Shown here: in pieces, positions 49,668-58,805 of the stretch
Layout of the letters: each line of letters starts with the position of its first letter
Position numbering within the stretch: the first letter of the stretch is position 1
From: VGBV01 sp963780395
GTDB taxonomy: Bacteria; Actinomycetota; Thermoleophilia; Solirubrobacterales; 70-9
Assembly: GCA_963780395.1 (NCBI GenBank)
Contig: CAWABY010000004.1
Span: 124,001 to 188,000 of the forward strand
DNA: 64,000 nucleotides
Reading direction: 5' to 3'
Translations under genes and position numbers: made by a program
Notes under the pieces: model-generated
Told to the model about the DNA's origin: nothing
The model's input: only the letters and a program-made list of their open reading frames with translations
Databases searched by the model: none

Positions 49668-50642
49668 CTAAGTGCCGATCGACTGCTGGTAGAGCGTGAA
49701 GCCGATGCCCGAGCAGACCGCGGCGATGATCCAGAAGCGCAGCATGATCTTCGACTCCGACCAGGCGAGCAGCTCGAAGTGGTGATGCACCGGCGCCATC
49801 AGCAGCACGCGGCGGCGGAAGGCCTTGAATGAGAACACCTGCAGCGCGACCGACAGCGCCTCGATCACGAAGATGCCGCCGATCAGGATCAGAAGCACCT
49901 CGGTCTGGGTCATGACCGCGAGGGCCCCGATCGCGCCCCCCAGGCCCAGCGAGCCGGTGTCGCCCATGAAGATCGACGCCGGGAAGGCGTTGAACCAGAG
50001 GAAGCCGATGCAGCCGCCGACGAGGCAGGCCGACAGCAGCGACAGGTTCTCCTGCTCGTTGGTGACGAAGGTGATCGCCGTGTAGGCCAGCAGCACGATC
50101 GCGCAGCAGCCCGCGGCGAGGCCATCGAGGCCGTCGGTGAGGTTGACGGCGTTCGACGCGCCCGCGATCACGAGGAAGATCAGCACCAGATAGGTCCAGT
50201 CGGGAATGTCCAGCTGGGCGTCCGAGATGCGCAGCTCGATCACCGAGCTGAGGCCGACCTCCTCGCGGGCGACGTAGTAGAGGCCGGCCGCCAACACGAA
50301 CTGCGCCGCGAGCTTCCAACGGGCCGAGAGCCCGAGCGAACGGCGCTTGGTCAGCTTCGTGATGTCGTCGGCGAAGCCGATCGCCGCGCACCCCATGGCG
50401 ACGCCGTAGACGGCGAGGCTGGCCACGTCACGGTCAGACAGCACCAGATAGGGGATCGAGATCGCCGTGAAGATGATCAGGCCGCCCATCGTCGGCGTGC
50501 CGGCCTTCTCGTGGTGCTCCTCGGGCCCCTCCTCGCGGATGTGCTGGCCGAACTCCTTCAGGCGGAGGTACTCGATGAAGCGGGGGCCGAGGAAGATGCA
50601 GATCAGCATCGCCGCCATCCCGGCGATCAGCACTTCGCCCAT
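49668..50642 (-). CDS. mraY: Phospho-N-acetylmuramoyl-pentapeptide transferase
   Basis: Transfers phospho-MurNAc-pentapeptide to undecaprenyl phosphate, forming lipid I. The 324-residue protein has ten hydrophobic helices and the signature motifs GTPTMGGLIIF, FADDITKLTKRRSLGL (catalytic Asp pair), NLTDGLDGLAAG, MGDTGSLGLGG and APVHHHFELLAWSE. The ATG at 50642 overlaps a TGA by one base (TGATG), which would be the natural murF stop. The frame itself is intact. Confidence 0.96.
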   Translation of the reverse strand: MGEVLIAGMAAMLICIFLGPRFIEYLRLKEFGQHIREEGPEEHHEKAGTPTMGGLIIFTAISIPYLVLSDRDVASLAVYGVAMGCAAIGFADDITKLTKRRSLGLSARWKLAAQFVLAAGLYYVAREEVGLSSVIELRISDAQLDIPDWTYLVLIFLVIAGASNAVNLTDGLDGLAAGCCAIVLLAYTAITFVTNEQENLSLLSACLVGGCIGFLWFNAFPASIFMGDTGSLGLGGAIGALAVMTQTEVLLILIGGIFVIEALSVALQVFSFKAFRRRVLLMAPVHHHFELLAWSESKIMLRFWIIAAVCSGIGFTLYQQSIGT

Positions 50643-52008
50643 CAGGAACCTCTTCTTCCAGGGCTTCCGCGACGTTCTCCAGGCCGACGGCGCGCGATCC
50701 CTTGACCAGCACGGTGTCGCCGGGCTGCAGCGCCTCGCGCAGCGCCTCGGCCGCCGCCTCGGCGTCGGCGACGTGCACGTCGGGCGCGTAGCCGGGCGCC
50801 AGCTCGCCGACGCCGATCAGCAGCTCGACGCCGTCCTGGCGCGCGATCTCGCCGATCTCGGCGTGATGCTCGGCGGCGTCGTCACCGAGCTCCCGCATGT
50901 CGCCGAGCACGGCTATCCGGCGGCCCGCGACCTCGCGCGCGGCGAGGTCGTCGAGGGCAGCCCGCATCGAGTCCGGGTTGGCGTTGTAACAGTCGTTGAT
51001 CAGGATGGAGTCCCCTGGGAGCTGGACGAGCTCCCCGCGGAGGCGCGAGAAGACTATCCCCGGCGCCCGCTGAGCCATGTCCTCGAGCGACATCCCCAGC
51101 GCCACCCCCGCCGCGATCGCAGCCAGCGCGTTGCCGAGGTTGAAGGCCTGGGTGAAGGGGAACTCGAAGCGCTGATCGCCGGCGGGCGTGCGCACGAGCG
51201 CGCTGGTCCGGCCTTCGCGCACTTCGATCTCATCCGCCCAGACGTCTCCCCCGTCGCCGAACCGCAGCAGCCGCTGGGCCCGCTCCAGATGCGACTCCAG
51301 CACGCCGGCGTCGGCTGGGGCAACGACCGCGCCCTCGGCGGCGACGCCGTCGATCAGCTCCGCCTTGGCCGCGGCGACCGCCTGGATGCTGCCCAGCAGC
51401 TCGACGTGGACGTGGCCGACGTTGGTGATCACCCCGACGTCGGGCTCGGCGATCTCGGCCAGCTCGGCGATCTGGTGGGCGCCGCGCATCCCCATCTCGA
51501 GCACCAGGGCCTCGGTCTCGGGCGGGGCCGAGAGCACCGCCAGCGGCAGGCCGACCTCGGTGTTGTAGTTCTCGGGGCTGGCGTGCACCCGCAGCGGCAG
51601 CAGCGCCGCGCAGGCGTCCTTGACCGAGGTCTTGCCGGTGGAGCCGGTGATCCCGACGACCTTCGCCCCGAGCCGGCGTCGCCACGTCCGAGCCAGCGAC
51701 TGCAGCGCCGACAGCGGGTCGAGCGCCCCGAAAACCCAGCCCGCCGGCATCTCGATCTCCTGCTCCCGGGCGGCGGCGATCTCCTGGGCCCACTGGTTGC
51801 CGATCAGCGCCCCCCAGGCGCCGGCCTCGAGCGCCCTGACCCCGAACTCGCCGCCGTCGAAGCGCTCGCCGATCAGGCCGACGAAGAGGTCGCCGGGCCC
51901 CACCTCGCGCGAGTCGATCACCACCCTCTGCGGGAAGTGCTCGGCGCCGCGTCCCCGGATCTCCGCGCCCGAGCCGGCAGCAACCCCCTCGCCATCCAGC
52001 GCGATCAC
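50434..52008 (-). CDS. murF: UDP-N-acetylmuramoyl-tripeptide--D-alanyl-D-alanine ligase; C-terminus runs into mraY
   Basis: Completes the pentapeptide. Motifs are VVIDSREVGPGDLFVGLIGERFDGG at the N-terminus, VVGITGSTGKTSVKDACAALL near residue 115, VLEMGMRGAHQI, VGVITNVGHVHVELLGS, LINDCYNANPDSMRAAL and VAVLGDMRELG-like RRIAVLGDM. Homology ends at VAEALEEE near 50655. There a TGA overlapping the mraY ATG would be the natural stop, but it is out of frame by one base. The visible frame continues 208 bp into mraY as unrelated Arg-rich residues, almost certainly an indel artefact near 50650. The start overlaps murE by 4 bp. Confidence 0.92.
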   Translation of the reverse strand: MIALDGEGVAAGSGAEIRGRGAEHFPQRVVIDSREVGPGDLFVGLIGERFDGGEFGVRALEAGAWGALIGNQWAQEIAAAREQEIEMPAGWVFGALDPLSALQSLARTWRRRLGAKVVGITGSTGKTSVKDACAALLPLRVHASPENYNTEVGLPLAVLSAPPETEALVLEMGMRGAHQIAELAEIAEPDVGVITNVGHVHVELLGSIQAVAAAKAELIDGVAAEGAVVAPADAGVLESHLERAQRLLRFGDGGDVWADEIEVREGRTSALVRTPAGDQRFEFPFTQAFNLGNALAAIAAGVALGMSLEDMAQRAPGIVFSRLRGELVQLPGDSILINDCYNANPDSMRAALDDLAAREVAGRRIAVLGDMRELGDDAAEHHAEIGEIARQDGVELLIGVGELAPGYAPDVHVADAEAAAEALREALQPGDTVLVKGSRAVGLENVAEALEEEVPDGRSADRRDGGDADLHLPRPPLHRVPPPEGVRPAHPRGGARGAPREGRHADDGRPDHLHGDLDPLSGAV

Positions 52009-53522
52009 CCGGGCGCGCCCGCCGCCAGCTTGCGCAGCTCATCGCGGGCCACGTCGCGGTCGTCGAAGGGGATCTTGCGCCCGCCCTCGAACTCCTGCCC
52101 CTGCTCGTGGCCCTTGCCGGCGATGACGACGGTGTCGCCCTCGCCGGCCTCCCGCAGCGCCAGGGCGATCGCCGCCCTGCGGTCGACCTCGACGACGACC
52201 CCGTCGCGATCGGTGATCCCGGCGACGATTTCGCCGACGATCGCCTGCGGTTGCTCCGAGCGGGGGTTGTCCGACGTGACCACGGCGAGGTCGGACAGCT
52301 CAGCTCCGGCGCGCCCCATCAGCGGGCGCTTGTCGCGGTCCCGGTCCCCGCCGGCCCCGAAGACCGAGATCAGGCGCCCCTCGGTCAGCCGCCGGGCGGC
52401 GCGCAGCACGTTCTCCATCGAGTCCGGCGTGTGCGCGTAGTCGACCAGCACCGTGAACGGCTGTCCCTCGTCGATCGGCTCGAAGCGCCCGGGGACCCGG
52501 GCGGCGCCGGCGAGCGCCGCCGCGGCGTCCGCCAGGTCCAAACCCAGCGCGTGCGCCGCCCCGAGCGCGGCCAGCGCGTTCTCGACGTTGAAGTGCCCGG
52601 GGAGCGTGGTTCGCACCTGCAGCTCCCCCGCGGGAGTCTTGGCGGCGAAACTCGCCCCCGAAGCGTCGAAGCTGACCTCGCGGGCCGAGAGGTCGGCGTC
52701 GGCGCCCGACGCCGAGAAGGTCAGCAGCGCCTCCGCCACTCCCTCCTGCTGCAGCTCCTCGGCGAGCCGGCGCCCGTAGTCGTCATCGACGTTGACCACC
52801 GAGACGCCGCCCTCGAGCTCGAGCACCGGCGCGCCCCCCTCGGCGCTGAACAGCAGCCGCTTGGCCGCGAAGTAGTCCTCCATGTCGGCGTGGAAGTCGA
52901 GGTGGTCCTGGGTCAGGTTCGTGAACACCTTGACGTCGAAGTGGATCGCGTCGGCGCGGTGCAGGACCAGCGCGTGCGAGGAGACCTCCATCACGCAGGC
53001 CTGATCGCCGGCCTCGAGCATGCGCGCGAAGGTCTCCTGCAGGTCAATCGCCTCGGGGGTCGTGCGCTCGACCTCCTCGACCTCGCCGCCGACCACGCGG
53101 TGCACGGTGCCCAGCAGCCCGCAGCGCCGCCCGGCGGCCTCCAGCAGTGAGCGCACCAGGAACGCGGTGGTCGTCTTGCCGTTGGTCCCGGTCACGCCCA
53201 CGAGCGCCAGCTCCATCGTCGGATCGCCGTGGAAGGCGGCGGCCAGCGGCGCCATCGCCGCGCGCGCGTCGGCGACCTCGACCTCGGGCACGCCCAGGTC
53301 CAGCGGGCGCTCGACTACGAGCGCGCTCGCTCCCGCCTCGACCGCCCCCGGAGCGAACTCGTGGCCGTCGCTGCTCATCCCGCGCACGCAGAAGAACAGC
53401 GTGCCCGCCTCGACGGCGCGGCTGTCGTAGGCGAGCTTCGAGATCTCGGCGGTTCCGTCCCCGCGCAGCTCGGCGGGGACGCCGGCGGCACGGACCAGCT
53501 CGGCAAGCTCCATCGCCGCCAA
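52005..53522 (-). CDS. murE: UDP-MurNAc-tripeptide synthetase, meso-diaminopimelate adding
   Basis: Adds the third residue of the stem peptide. The 505-residue protein has LVGVTGTNGKTTTAFLVRSLL near residue 110, EVSSHALVLHRAD, VKVFTNLTQDHLDFHADMEDYF, FTVLVDYAHTPDSMENVL and VVTSDNPRSEQPQAIV. The DNPR motif is the known specificity mark for meso-diaminopimelate as opposed to lysine, so the wall should be of the A1gamma type. The ATG at 53522 follows a 27-bp gap after a coiled-coil gene. It overlaps murF by 4 bp. Confidence 0.96.
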   Translation of the reverse strand: MAAMELAELVRAAGVPAELRGDGTAEISKLAYDSRAVEAGTLFFCVRGMSSDGHEFAPGAVEAGASALVVERPLDLGVPEVEVADARAAMAPLAAAFHGDPTMELALVGVTGTNGKTTTAFLVRSLLEAAGRRCGLLGTVHRVVGGEVEEVERTTPEAIDLQETFARMLEAGDQACVMEVSSHALVLHRADAIHFDVKVFTNLTQDHLDFHADMEDYFAAKRLLFSAEGGAPVLELEGGVSVVNVDDDYGRRLAEELQQEGVAEALLTFSASGADADLSAREVSFDASGASFAAKTPAGELQVRTTLPGHFNVENALAALGAAHALGLDLADAAAALAGAARVPGRFEPIDEGQPFTVLVDYAHTPDSMENVLRAARRLTEGRLISVFGAGGDRDRDKRPLMGRAGAELSDLAVVTSDNPRSEQPQAIVGEIVAGITDRDGVVVEVDRRAAIALALREAGEGDTVVIAGKGHEQGQEFEGGRKIPFDDRDVARDELRKLAAGAPG

Positions 53523-53549
53523 TGTTATGGAGGGGCCTGGATGCGCCGT

Positions 53550-54290
53550 TCAGGCGCCGGAATCGGCCCGCCGCAGCGCATCGGCGGCGTCGCGCTCGTC
53601 CGCCTCGGCCTCCTCGAGCTCGCCCCGGGCAGCGTCCAGGGCGGACTCCGCCTTCTGCACCCGCGTGCGGGCACGGTCGGCGGCCTTGACCGCGGCCTCG
53701 TGGGAGCGCTCCGCCGCCTTCAGGCGCCGCGCCGACTCGCGGCTGGGCTTCTTGGCCTCGGCGCGTCGCTTCGGGGCGGCCTTGGGCGCCGGCGCGGAGC
53801 CGAAGCCGACCGGCTCGCGGTCCCTGACGACGCGGCCCGCCTCGAACTCGGCGCGCAGCTCCTCGTCGGTCGCAACCGCCCTCAGCGTCTCGCGGGCTCG
53901 ATCGAGGTTGCCCGGCCGGTCGTGCCCGGCTTCAACGAGCGCCCCGCCGACGTCCTCCATCAGGCCCTCGACCGCCTCCTGGTGGGCCTCCATCGCGCGA
54001 CGCAGCTCGTCACCGCCTCCCTCGCCGGCGGCGCCGCGCTGCGCTTTCGCCAGGCCCTCCCCGGCCTCGAGCAGCCGGCGCGCCGCCGGCCGGTTGCCGC
54101 CTGCCGCGCGGTTCACCGCCCAGGCCGGGACGCTCGGCTTCTTCAGCTTCTTCACCCGCGCGGCCCCGCCGCGGTCGCCGCCCTCGCCGAGCCGCTTCGC
54201 GAGCGCGTTGCGCTCGGCGACGAAGCGCTCGGGAGGCGCCTGGTACAGCGCCTCCTCGTCGTCGCGCTTCCTCTCCGGCTTGGCGGCCAC
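53550..54290 (-). CDS. Conserved hypothetical coiled-coil protein
   Basis: A 246-residue protein, highly charged. The N-terminal segment (LYQAPPERFVAERNALAKRL; AARVKKLKKPSVPAWAVNRAA) resembles a small-protein family common in actinobacteria without known function. The C-terminal 80 residues (ESARRLKAAERSHEAAVKAA; RVQKAESALDAARGELEEAE) are a long predicted coiled coil. No signal or membrane segment is present. It lies between a cupin gene (2 bp away) and murE inside the dcw cluster, so it is co-transcribed with wall synthesis genes. Confidence 0.65.
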   Translation of the reverse strand: MAAKPERKRDDEEALYQAPPERFVAERNALAKRLGEGGDRGGAARVKKLKKPSVPAWAVNRAAGGNRPAARRLLEAGEGLAKAQRGAAGEGGGDELRRAMEAHQEAVEGLMEDVGGALVEAGHDRPGNLDRARETLRAVATDEELRAEFEAGRVVRDREPVGFGSAPAPKAAPKRRAEAKKPSRESARRLKAAERSHEAAVKAADRARTRVQKAESALDAARGELEEAEADERDAADALRRADSGA

Positions 54291-54292
54291 GC

Positions 54293-54700
54293 TCAGGCCG
54301 GCTCGGCCCCGTAGTCCTGGTCGCTGACGTGGTCGCCCCAGTAGGCGGGAATACCTTCGTCGTTCACCTCCTGCAGCGCCAGGTGGGTCATGAAGGTCGA
54401 GGGGGTCGCGCCGTGCCAGTGCTCCTCGTCGGGATCGAAGCGGATCGTGTCGCCGGCCCGAATCGCGCCGACCGGGCCGCCCCGGCTCTGCGCCAGCCCC
54501 TCGCCCTCGATCACGTACAGGACCTGACCCAGCGGATGGCGGTGCCAGGCCGTGCGCGCGCCGGGCGCGAAGTGGACGCTGAGGGCGCGCGTCCGAGACT
54601 CCGGCGGGCCATCGCCGACGATCGCGTCGAGCCAGACGTCGCCGGTGAAGTGCTCGGCGGGCCCGCGCATGCTCTCGGGGCGCTTGCGGGAGATCTTCAT
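54293..54700 (-). CDS. Cupin-domain protein
   Basis: A 135-residue single-domain cupin. Motif 1 is FAPGARTAWHRHPLGQVLYVIEG (two His and the Gln/Glu position), and motif 2 is IRAGDTIRFDPDEEHWHGA with its His. The ATG at 54700 has AAAGGC upstream. Similar proteins are annotated as quercetinase-like or carboxymuconolactone-associated cupins, but the substrate is not predictable. It is an accessory insert between ftsI and murE. Confidence 0.75.
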   Translation of the reverse strand: MKISRKRPESMRGPAEHFTGDVWLDAIVGDGPPESRTRALSVHFAPGARTAWHRHPLGQVLYVIEGEGLAQSRGGPVGAIRAGDTIRFDPDEEHWHGATPSTFMTHLALQEVNDEGIPAYWGDHVSDQDYGAEPA

Positions 54701-54748
54701 TGCAGCCTTTCGGTCGCGGTCCTTGACCGCTGAGGCTAGATGAGCGGG

Positions 54749-56407
54749 TCAGCCGGGAGCGATGCCCAGGTACGGCAGCGCGAACTCGGCGATCTGCCCG
54801 AATACCGGCGCGGCGACGGCGCCGCCGGTGTGGACCTCGAGCGGCTCGTCGACCATCACCACGACAAGCAGCTCGGGGTCATCGGCCGGGGCGAAGCCGA
54901 CGAAGGAGGCGACGTAGTCGGTCTCCGAGTAGCCGCCGTCGACGGCCTTCTCCGCGGTGCCGGTCTTGCCGGCGAGCTCGTAGCCGGGGACCTCGACCTC
55001 GGATGCGGTGCCGCCGGCCGCGAGCACGCCCTCCAGCATCGTCCGCACCTTTGCCGAGGTGTCGGCGCTCATCACGCGGGTCCCGGCCGAGTCGGGCGGG
55101 CGCTGCTCGCCCCCGGCCTCGGTGATCAGCCGCGGGGTGCGCAGGATGCCCCCGTTGGCGATCGCCGCGTAGCCGGCGGCCATCTGCATGGGGGTCACCG
55201 ACAGGCCCTGCCCGAGCGGCAGGTTGCCCATGGTCGAACCCGAGTAGTCGTCCAGGTCCAACAAGATGCCCTGCTCCTCGCCGGGGAAGCCGACGCCGGT
55301 CGGCTCGCCGAAGCCGAAGCGGCGGATCCAGCCGTCGAACTTCTCGGCGCCGACCTCGAGCCCGATCGTGACCGCGCCGACGTTCGAGGATTGGGCCAGG
55401 ATCTCGGCGACGGTCGCGTCGATCGGCGGGCGCGCGTGCGCCTCCTCGATCTCGCGATCGGCGACCTGAAGCTTGGAGGGCAGGTGGAAGCTGGTCTCCG
55501 GAGTCACCAGGCCCTCTTCCAGCGCGGCGGCGACTGTGAAGGCCTTGAAGGTCGAGCCGGGCTCGTAGGTGAAGCCGGTGGCGCGGTTCGCGAGCTGCTC
55601 GGGCTCGGCACCCTCCAGTTCGCTGGGATCGAAGCCGGGCCAGTTGGCCATCGCCAGCACGTCGCCCGTGTCGGGGTCCATGACGACGGCGCTGGCGCCG
55701 GCGGCCGAGTACTGCTCGCCGGCCTCGGCGATCGCCTCCTCGGCGCGGTCCTGGATCGGGGCGTCGATCGTCAGCCTCAGATCCTGGCCGACGCTCGCCT
55801 GCTTGATCGTGTCGAAGCGGATCGGCTCGCCGCGCGCGTCGTGGACGACCTCCTGCTCGCCGTTGTCGCCGCCCAGCGTGGCGTCCTGGGATTGCTCGAG
55901 GCCCGTCAGGCCCTCGTTCTCGGCGCCGACGGCGCCGATCACCTGCGCGGCCAGGGCGCCCTGTGGATAGAGGCGGCGGCTGTCGGGCAGCGTCGAGACG
56001 CCATCGATCTTCAGCTTTTCGACCCGGTCGGCCTGGCTCAGGCTCACCTTCTTGGCCAGGTAGGCGAAGCCTGACTCGGGGTCCGAGAGGGCGTCCTCGA
56101 AGTCGAGCCTGGTGCCGGGCAGCACCTCTGCCAGCCGCTCGGCGGTGCCCTCGGGGTCCTTCACCTGGTAGGGCGTAGCGACCACGGTCGCGGCGTCCTC
56201 GGAGACCGCCAGCACCTTGCCGTTTCGGTCAAGCACGCGGCCGCGCTCGCCGGGCACCGTCACGGTGGTCACCTGCTGGGTGCGGGCGTCGGCGCGCAGC
56301 TCGCTGCCTCGCACTCCCTGCAGCCAGGCGGTGCGGGCAAGCGCCACGCTGAACAGCAGCATGAAGCCGCAGAAGATCAGGCCCAGGCGCCTGTCGATCA
56401 GCCGCAT
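54749..56407 (-). CDS. ftsI: Septal peptidoglycan transpeptidase (class B PBP, FtsI)
   Basis: Cross-links septal peptidoglycan together with FtsW. The 552-residue protein has one N-terminal transmembrane helix (LIFCGFMLLFSVALARTAWL), a dimerisation region starting RGRVLDRNGKVLAVS, and a transpeptidase domain. All three penicillin-binding motifs are present: STFK (SxxK, catalytic Ser) near residue 285, SSN (SxN) near 340, and KTGT (KTG) near 475. The ATG is at 56407 and ftsL ends 20 bp upstream. No PASTA domains follow. Confidence 0.95.
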   Translation of the reverse strand: MRLIDRRLGLIFCGFMLLFSVALARTAWLQGVRGSELRADARTQQVTTVTVPGERGRVLDRNGKVLAVSEDAATVVATPYQVKDPEGTAERLAEVLPGTRLDFEDALSDPESGFAYLAKKVSLSQADRVEKLKIDGVSTLPDSRRLYPQGALAAQVIGAVGAENEGLTGLEQSQDATLGGDNGEQEVVHDARGEPIRFDTIKQASVGQDLRLTIDAPIQDRAEEAIAEAGEQYSAAGASAVVMDPDTGDVLAMANWPGFDPSELEGAEPEQLANRATGFTYEPGSTFKAFTVAAALEEGLVTPETSFHLPSKLQVADREIEEAHARPPIDATVAEILAQSSNVGAVTIGLEVGAEKFDGWIRRFGFGEPTGVGFPGEEQGILLDLDDYSGSTMGNLPLGQGLSVTPMQMAAGYAAIANGGILRTPRLITEAGGEQRPPDSAGTRVMSADTSAKVRTMLEGVLAAGGTASEVEVPGYELAGKTGTAEKAVDGGYSETDYVASFVGFAPADDPELLVVVMVDEPLEVHTGGAVAAPVFGQIAEFALPYLGIAPG

Positions 56408-56427
56408 GGCGCCTCAGCGTCCGGCCG

Positions 56428-57257
56428 CTAGAGGCCGACGCCTCCGGTGGGGCTGGCGCCCGCGGACGGCGGGGCCGCTGCCGGCGGGGCGCTGCCGGCG
56501 GGGCGCTCGCGGGCGGGGCGCTCGCGGGCGGTGCTGTGACGGGCGGCGCGGCCGCCGGGGGCGGGCTGGACGTCACGGGCGGCGCCGCCTCGATCGAGGG
56601 GGGAGGCGTGGGGTCGACCGAGGAGTCCTCGTAGCTGAGCACGGTGTCGCCGGCGAGCAGCGCCGCCAGGCGATCGAAGTCGCCGGCTCTGGAGCGCAGG
56701 TAGCTGACGTCGTCGGGCGCCGGGACCGCGAGGCCGAGCGCGGCCGCGCCGTCCTCCACCCGGCCTGCCGAAAGCTCCTGGGCCAGCTCGGCGCGCAGCG
56801 CGGAGTTCCGGCGCTCGTACTCCTCGATCGCCAGGCCGACGCGCCCCGAGGTCGCGTTGATGGAGAGGCTGACGACGTTGAGCGCGACGATCCCGCCGAG
56901 CAGCGCGCAGAGCACGGCGATCCAGCCGCGCCCGGCGGTGAGGCGCACGATCAGGCTCGAGTCCGAGAGGTCGCGAACGGCGCCGGCGGCGCTCACGGCG
57001 GCGTGCGGGATCAGCGCCGCCCCGGCCAGCGCCGGCTGGGCGATCCCCTGGCCCCGCGAGCCCGAGGCGAGGGCGCGGTTGGGGCGAGGCTTGCGCCGCG
57101 GCGCCGCCTTGCGCGGCGGCGCCTTGCGGGCGGTCGCCCTGCGCGCGGTCGCCTTGCGGGCGGTCGCCTTGCGCGCAGGCTTGCGCCGCGCCGGGGCCCG
57201 CCGCGCCGGGGCCCTGCGCGCGGGCTCGCGCCGCGGGGCAAGCGCCGGGGCGCCCAT
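56428..57257 (-). CDS. FtsL-like divisome protein with histone-like basic N-terminus, frameshift near 56485
   Basis: Placed where FtsL is expected, between rsmH and ftsI. The first 65 residues are an Arg/Lys/Ala/Pro repeat (blocks such as KATARKATARRATARKAPPR), like a histone H1 tail. One transmembrane helix follows near residues 105-128 (WIAVLCALLGGIVALNVVSL), then a coiled coil (GLAIEEYERRNSALRAELAQ), then a Pro/Ala-rich tail. The open frame runs on into ftsI. Restoring one base in the repetitive GCC/CCG tract near 56485 gives a stop at 56428. FtsL proteins are poorly conserved; the call rests on position, topology and coiled coil. Confidence 0.72.
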
Positions 57258-58297
57258 CAGGCGTGGGCTCCGTTGCCGTTGCCGTTGCCGTTCGGCTCAC
57301 CGGGCTCGCGGTCGCGCAGCTTGCGGGCCGCGCGCAGGTGCGCCGAGGCCGAGCGCGGGTTGCGCTCGATCTCCTCAGGGGTCGGGGCCAGCGCGCGCTT
57401 GGTCAGCAGGTCGGCCTCTGGCTCGCGCCCGCAGACGCAGACGGGGATCTCGGGCGGGCAGATGCAGCCCCGCGCGCGGTCGGCGAGGAAGCGCTTGACG
57501 CGGCGGTCCTCGAGCGAGTGGAAGGAGATCGCGCCCATGCGGCCGCCGACCGCCAGCAGCTGCCAGGCCAGCGGCAGCGCCCGGTCGAGCGCCTCGAGCT
57601 CGCCGTTCACAGCAATCCGGATCGCCTGGAAGGCACGCTTGGCGGGATGCCCGCGCCCGAAGCGGTCTGACGGGGGCACGGCGGCCTTGATCGCAGCGAC
57701 GAGCTCGGCCGTGGTCTCGATCGGGCGGCGGCGAACGATCTCGCGCGCCATCGAGCCGGCGCGCCGCTCCTCCCCGAACTCCCGCAGCACGCGGGCGATC
57801 CGCTCCTGCGGCCACTCGTTCACGACCTCGGCGGCCGAGAGCTTCTGCTCGGGGTCCATGCGCATGTCGAGCGGGGCGTCGTAGGCGTAGGAGAAGCCGC
57901 GCTCCCAGTTGTCCACCTGCATCGAGGACATGCCGAGGTCGAAGACGATGCCGTCGGGGCGCACGCCCTCGCCGCGCAGCCCCTCCAGGGCCGGGGCGAA
58001 GTCCGAGCGCAGGAACCTGGTCCGCGAGGGCGCATCGTCGGAGAAGGCGCGCCAGCGTTCCTCGCTGGCGGGATCGCGATCCACCGCGATCAGCTCGCCC
58101 TCGGCGCCCAGCGCCTCGGCTATCGGCCGCGCGTGGCCGCCCGCGCCGAAGGTGCAGTCGAGGAAGGTCTCGCCGGGCTGGGGATCGAGGATCTCGACCA
58201 GCTCGGCGGGCAGCACTGGCTCGTGGTCGGGTGGCACGTAGGCAATGTTCGCTGCTTCGGCGCCTCTACCCGCCCCCACCGTGATCGCGCGCGCCAT
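57257..58297 (-). CDS. rsmH: 16S rRNA (cytosine-1402-N4)-methyltransferase
   Basis: Methylates C1402 of 16S rRNA. The 346-residue protein has HEPVLPAELVEIL near residue 27, the SAM-binding FLDCTFGAGGHARPIAEAL, IAVDRDP, VFDLGMSSMQVDNWERGFSY, RAFQAIRIAVNGELEAL and GRMGAISFHSLEDRRVK, all RsmH (MraW) hallmarks. The ATG at 58297 is 1 bp after the restored mraZ stop. The last 12 residues are a Gly-Asn repeat. It overlaps the ftsL-like start by one base. Confidence 0.96.
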   Translation of the reverse strand: MARAITVGAGRGAEAANIAYVPPDHEPVLPAELVEILDPQPGETFLDCTFGAGGHARPIAEALGAEGELIAVDRDPASEERWRAFSDDAPSRTRFLRSDFAPALEGLRGEGVRPDGIVFDLGMSSMQVDNWERGFSYAYDAPLDMRMDPEQKLSAAEVVNEWPQERIARVLREFGEERRAGSMAREIVRRRPIETTAELVAAIKAAVPPSDRFGRGHPAKRAFQAIRIAVNGELEALDRALPLAWQLLAVGGRMGAISFHSLEDRRVKRFLADRARGCICPPEIPVCVCGREPEADLLTKRALAPTPEEIERNPRSASAHLRAARKLRDREPGEPNGNGNGNGAHA

Positions 58298-58298
58298 C

Positions 58299-58758
58299 TC
58301 AGCCCTCGCTTCCAGGTTGTGGGTTGATCTTCCCCGCGTAGCCCTCGGCGACCTCGGTCACCGTCTCCTTGGTGTCGGCGCTGGAACTCGGGCCAGCGCT
58401 CGGCGCTCCAGACCTCGATGTAGTCGCGCATCCCCAGCAGCACGCAGCCGCCGGCGAGGCCGGCGTGCTCGACCAGGTGCTTGGGGACGTGCACCCGACC
58501 CGCGGAGTCCAGGTCCTGCGTGTCGGCGTTACCGAAGAAGTGGCGGCGCATCTTGCGCCCGTCGGCCGAGAGCGGGTTGGCGCCCCCCAGGATCTCGGCG
58601 CTGAAGCCCTCGTAGCTCTTGGCCGGAAAGACCCAGACGCAGGGGTCCAGCCCCGCCAGCAGAATCACTCCATCCGAGAGCGCCGCGCGGAACTTCGACG
58701 GGACCGTGAGCCGGTCCTTGGCGTCCAGGTTGTGTTCGAACTGCCCGAGAAACGACAA
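58299..58758 (-). CDS. mraZ: Transcriptional regulator MraZ, frameshift near 58382
   Basis: DNA-binding repressor of the dcw cluster. Two SpoVT/AbrB-like halves are seen: LDAKDRLTVPSKFR near residue 12 and LDSAGRVHVPKHL near 84. The TTG at 58758 with AGAGGAAGG upstream gives SFLGQFEHNLDAKDR, a normal N-terminus. After ERWPEFQ one extra base shifts the frame. Dropping it gives SADTKETVTEVAEGYAGKI and a stop at 58299, one base before rsmH. Total length would be about 152 residues, usual for the family. Matching TGGGN boxes lie upstream. Confidence 0.9.
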
Positions 58759-58805
58759 CAGTGCCTTCCTCTCCGAAGATCGAGTCGGCCCGTCCGGTTC
58801 GGAGT

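Noticed and set aside
50434..50642. Natural 209-bp overlap of murF and mraY
   Set aside because: MurF similarity stops near 50655, and a TGATG junction exactly at the mraY start is one base out of frame, so an indel explains the run-on better than a genuine overlap.
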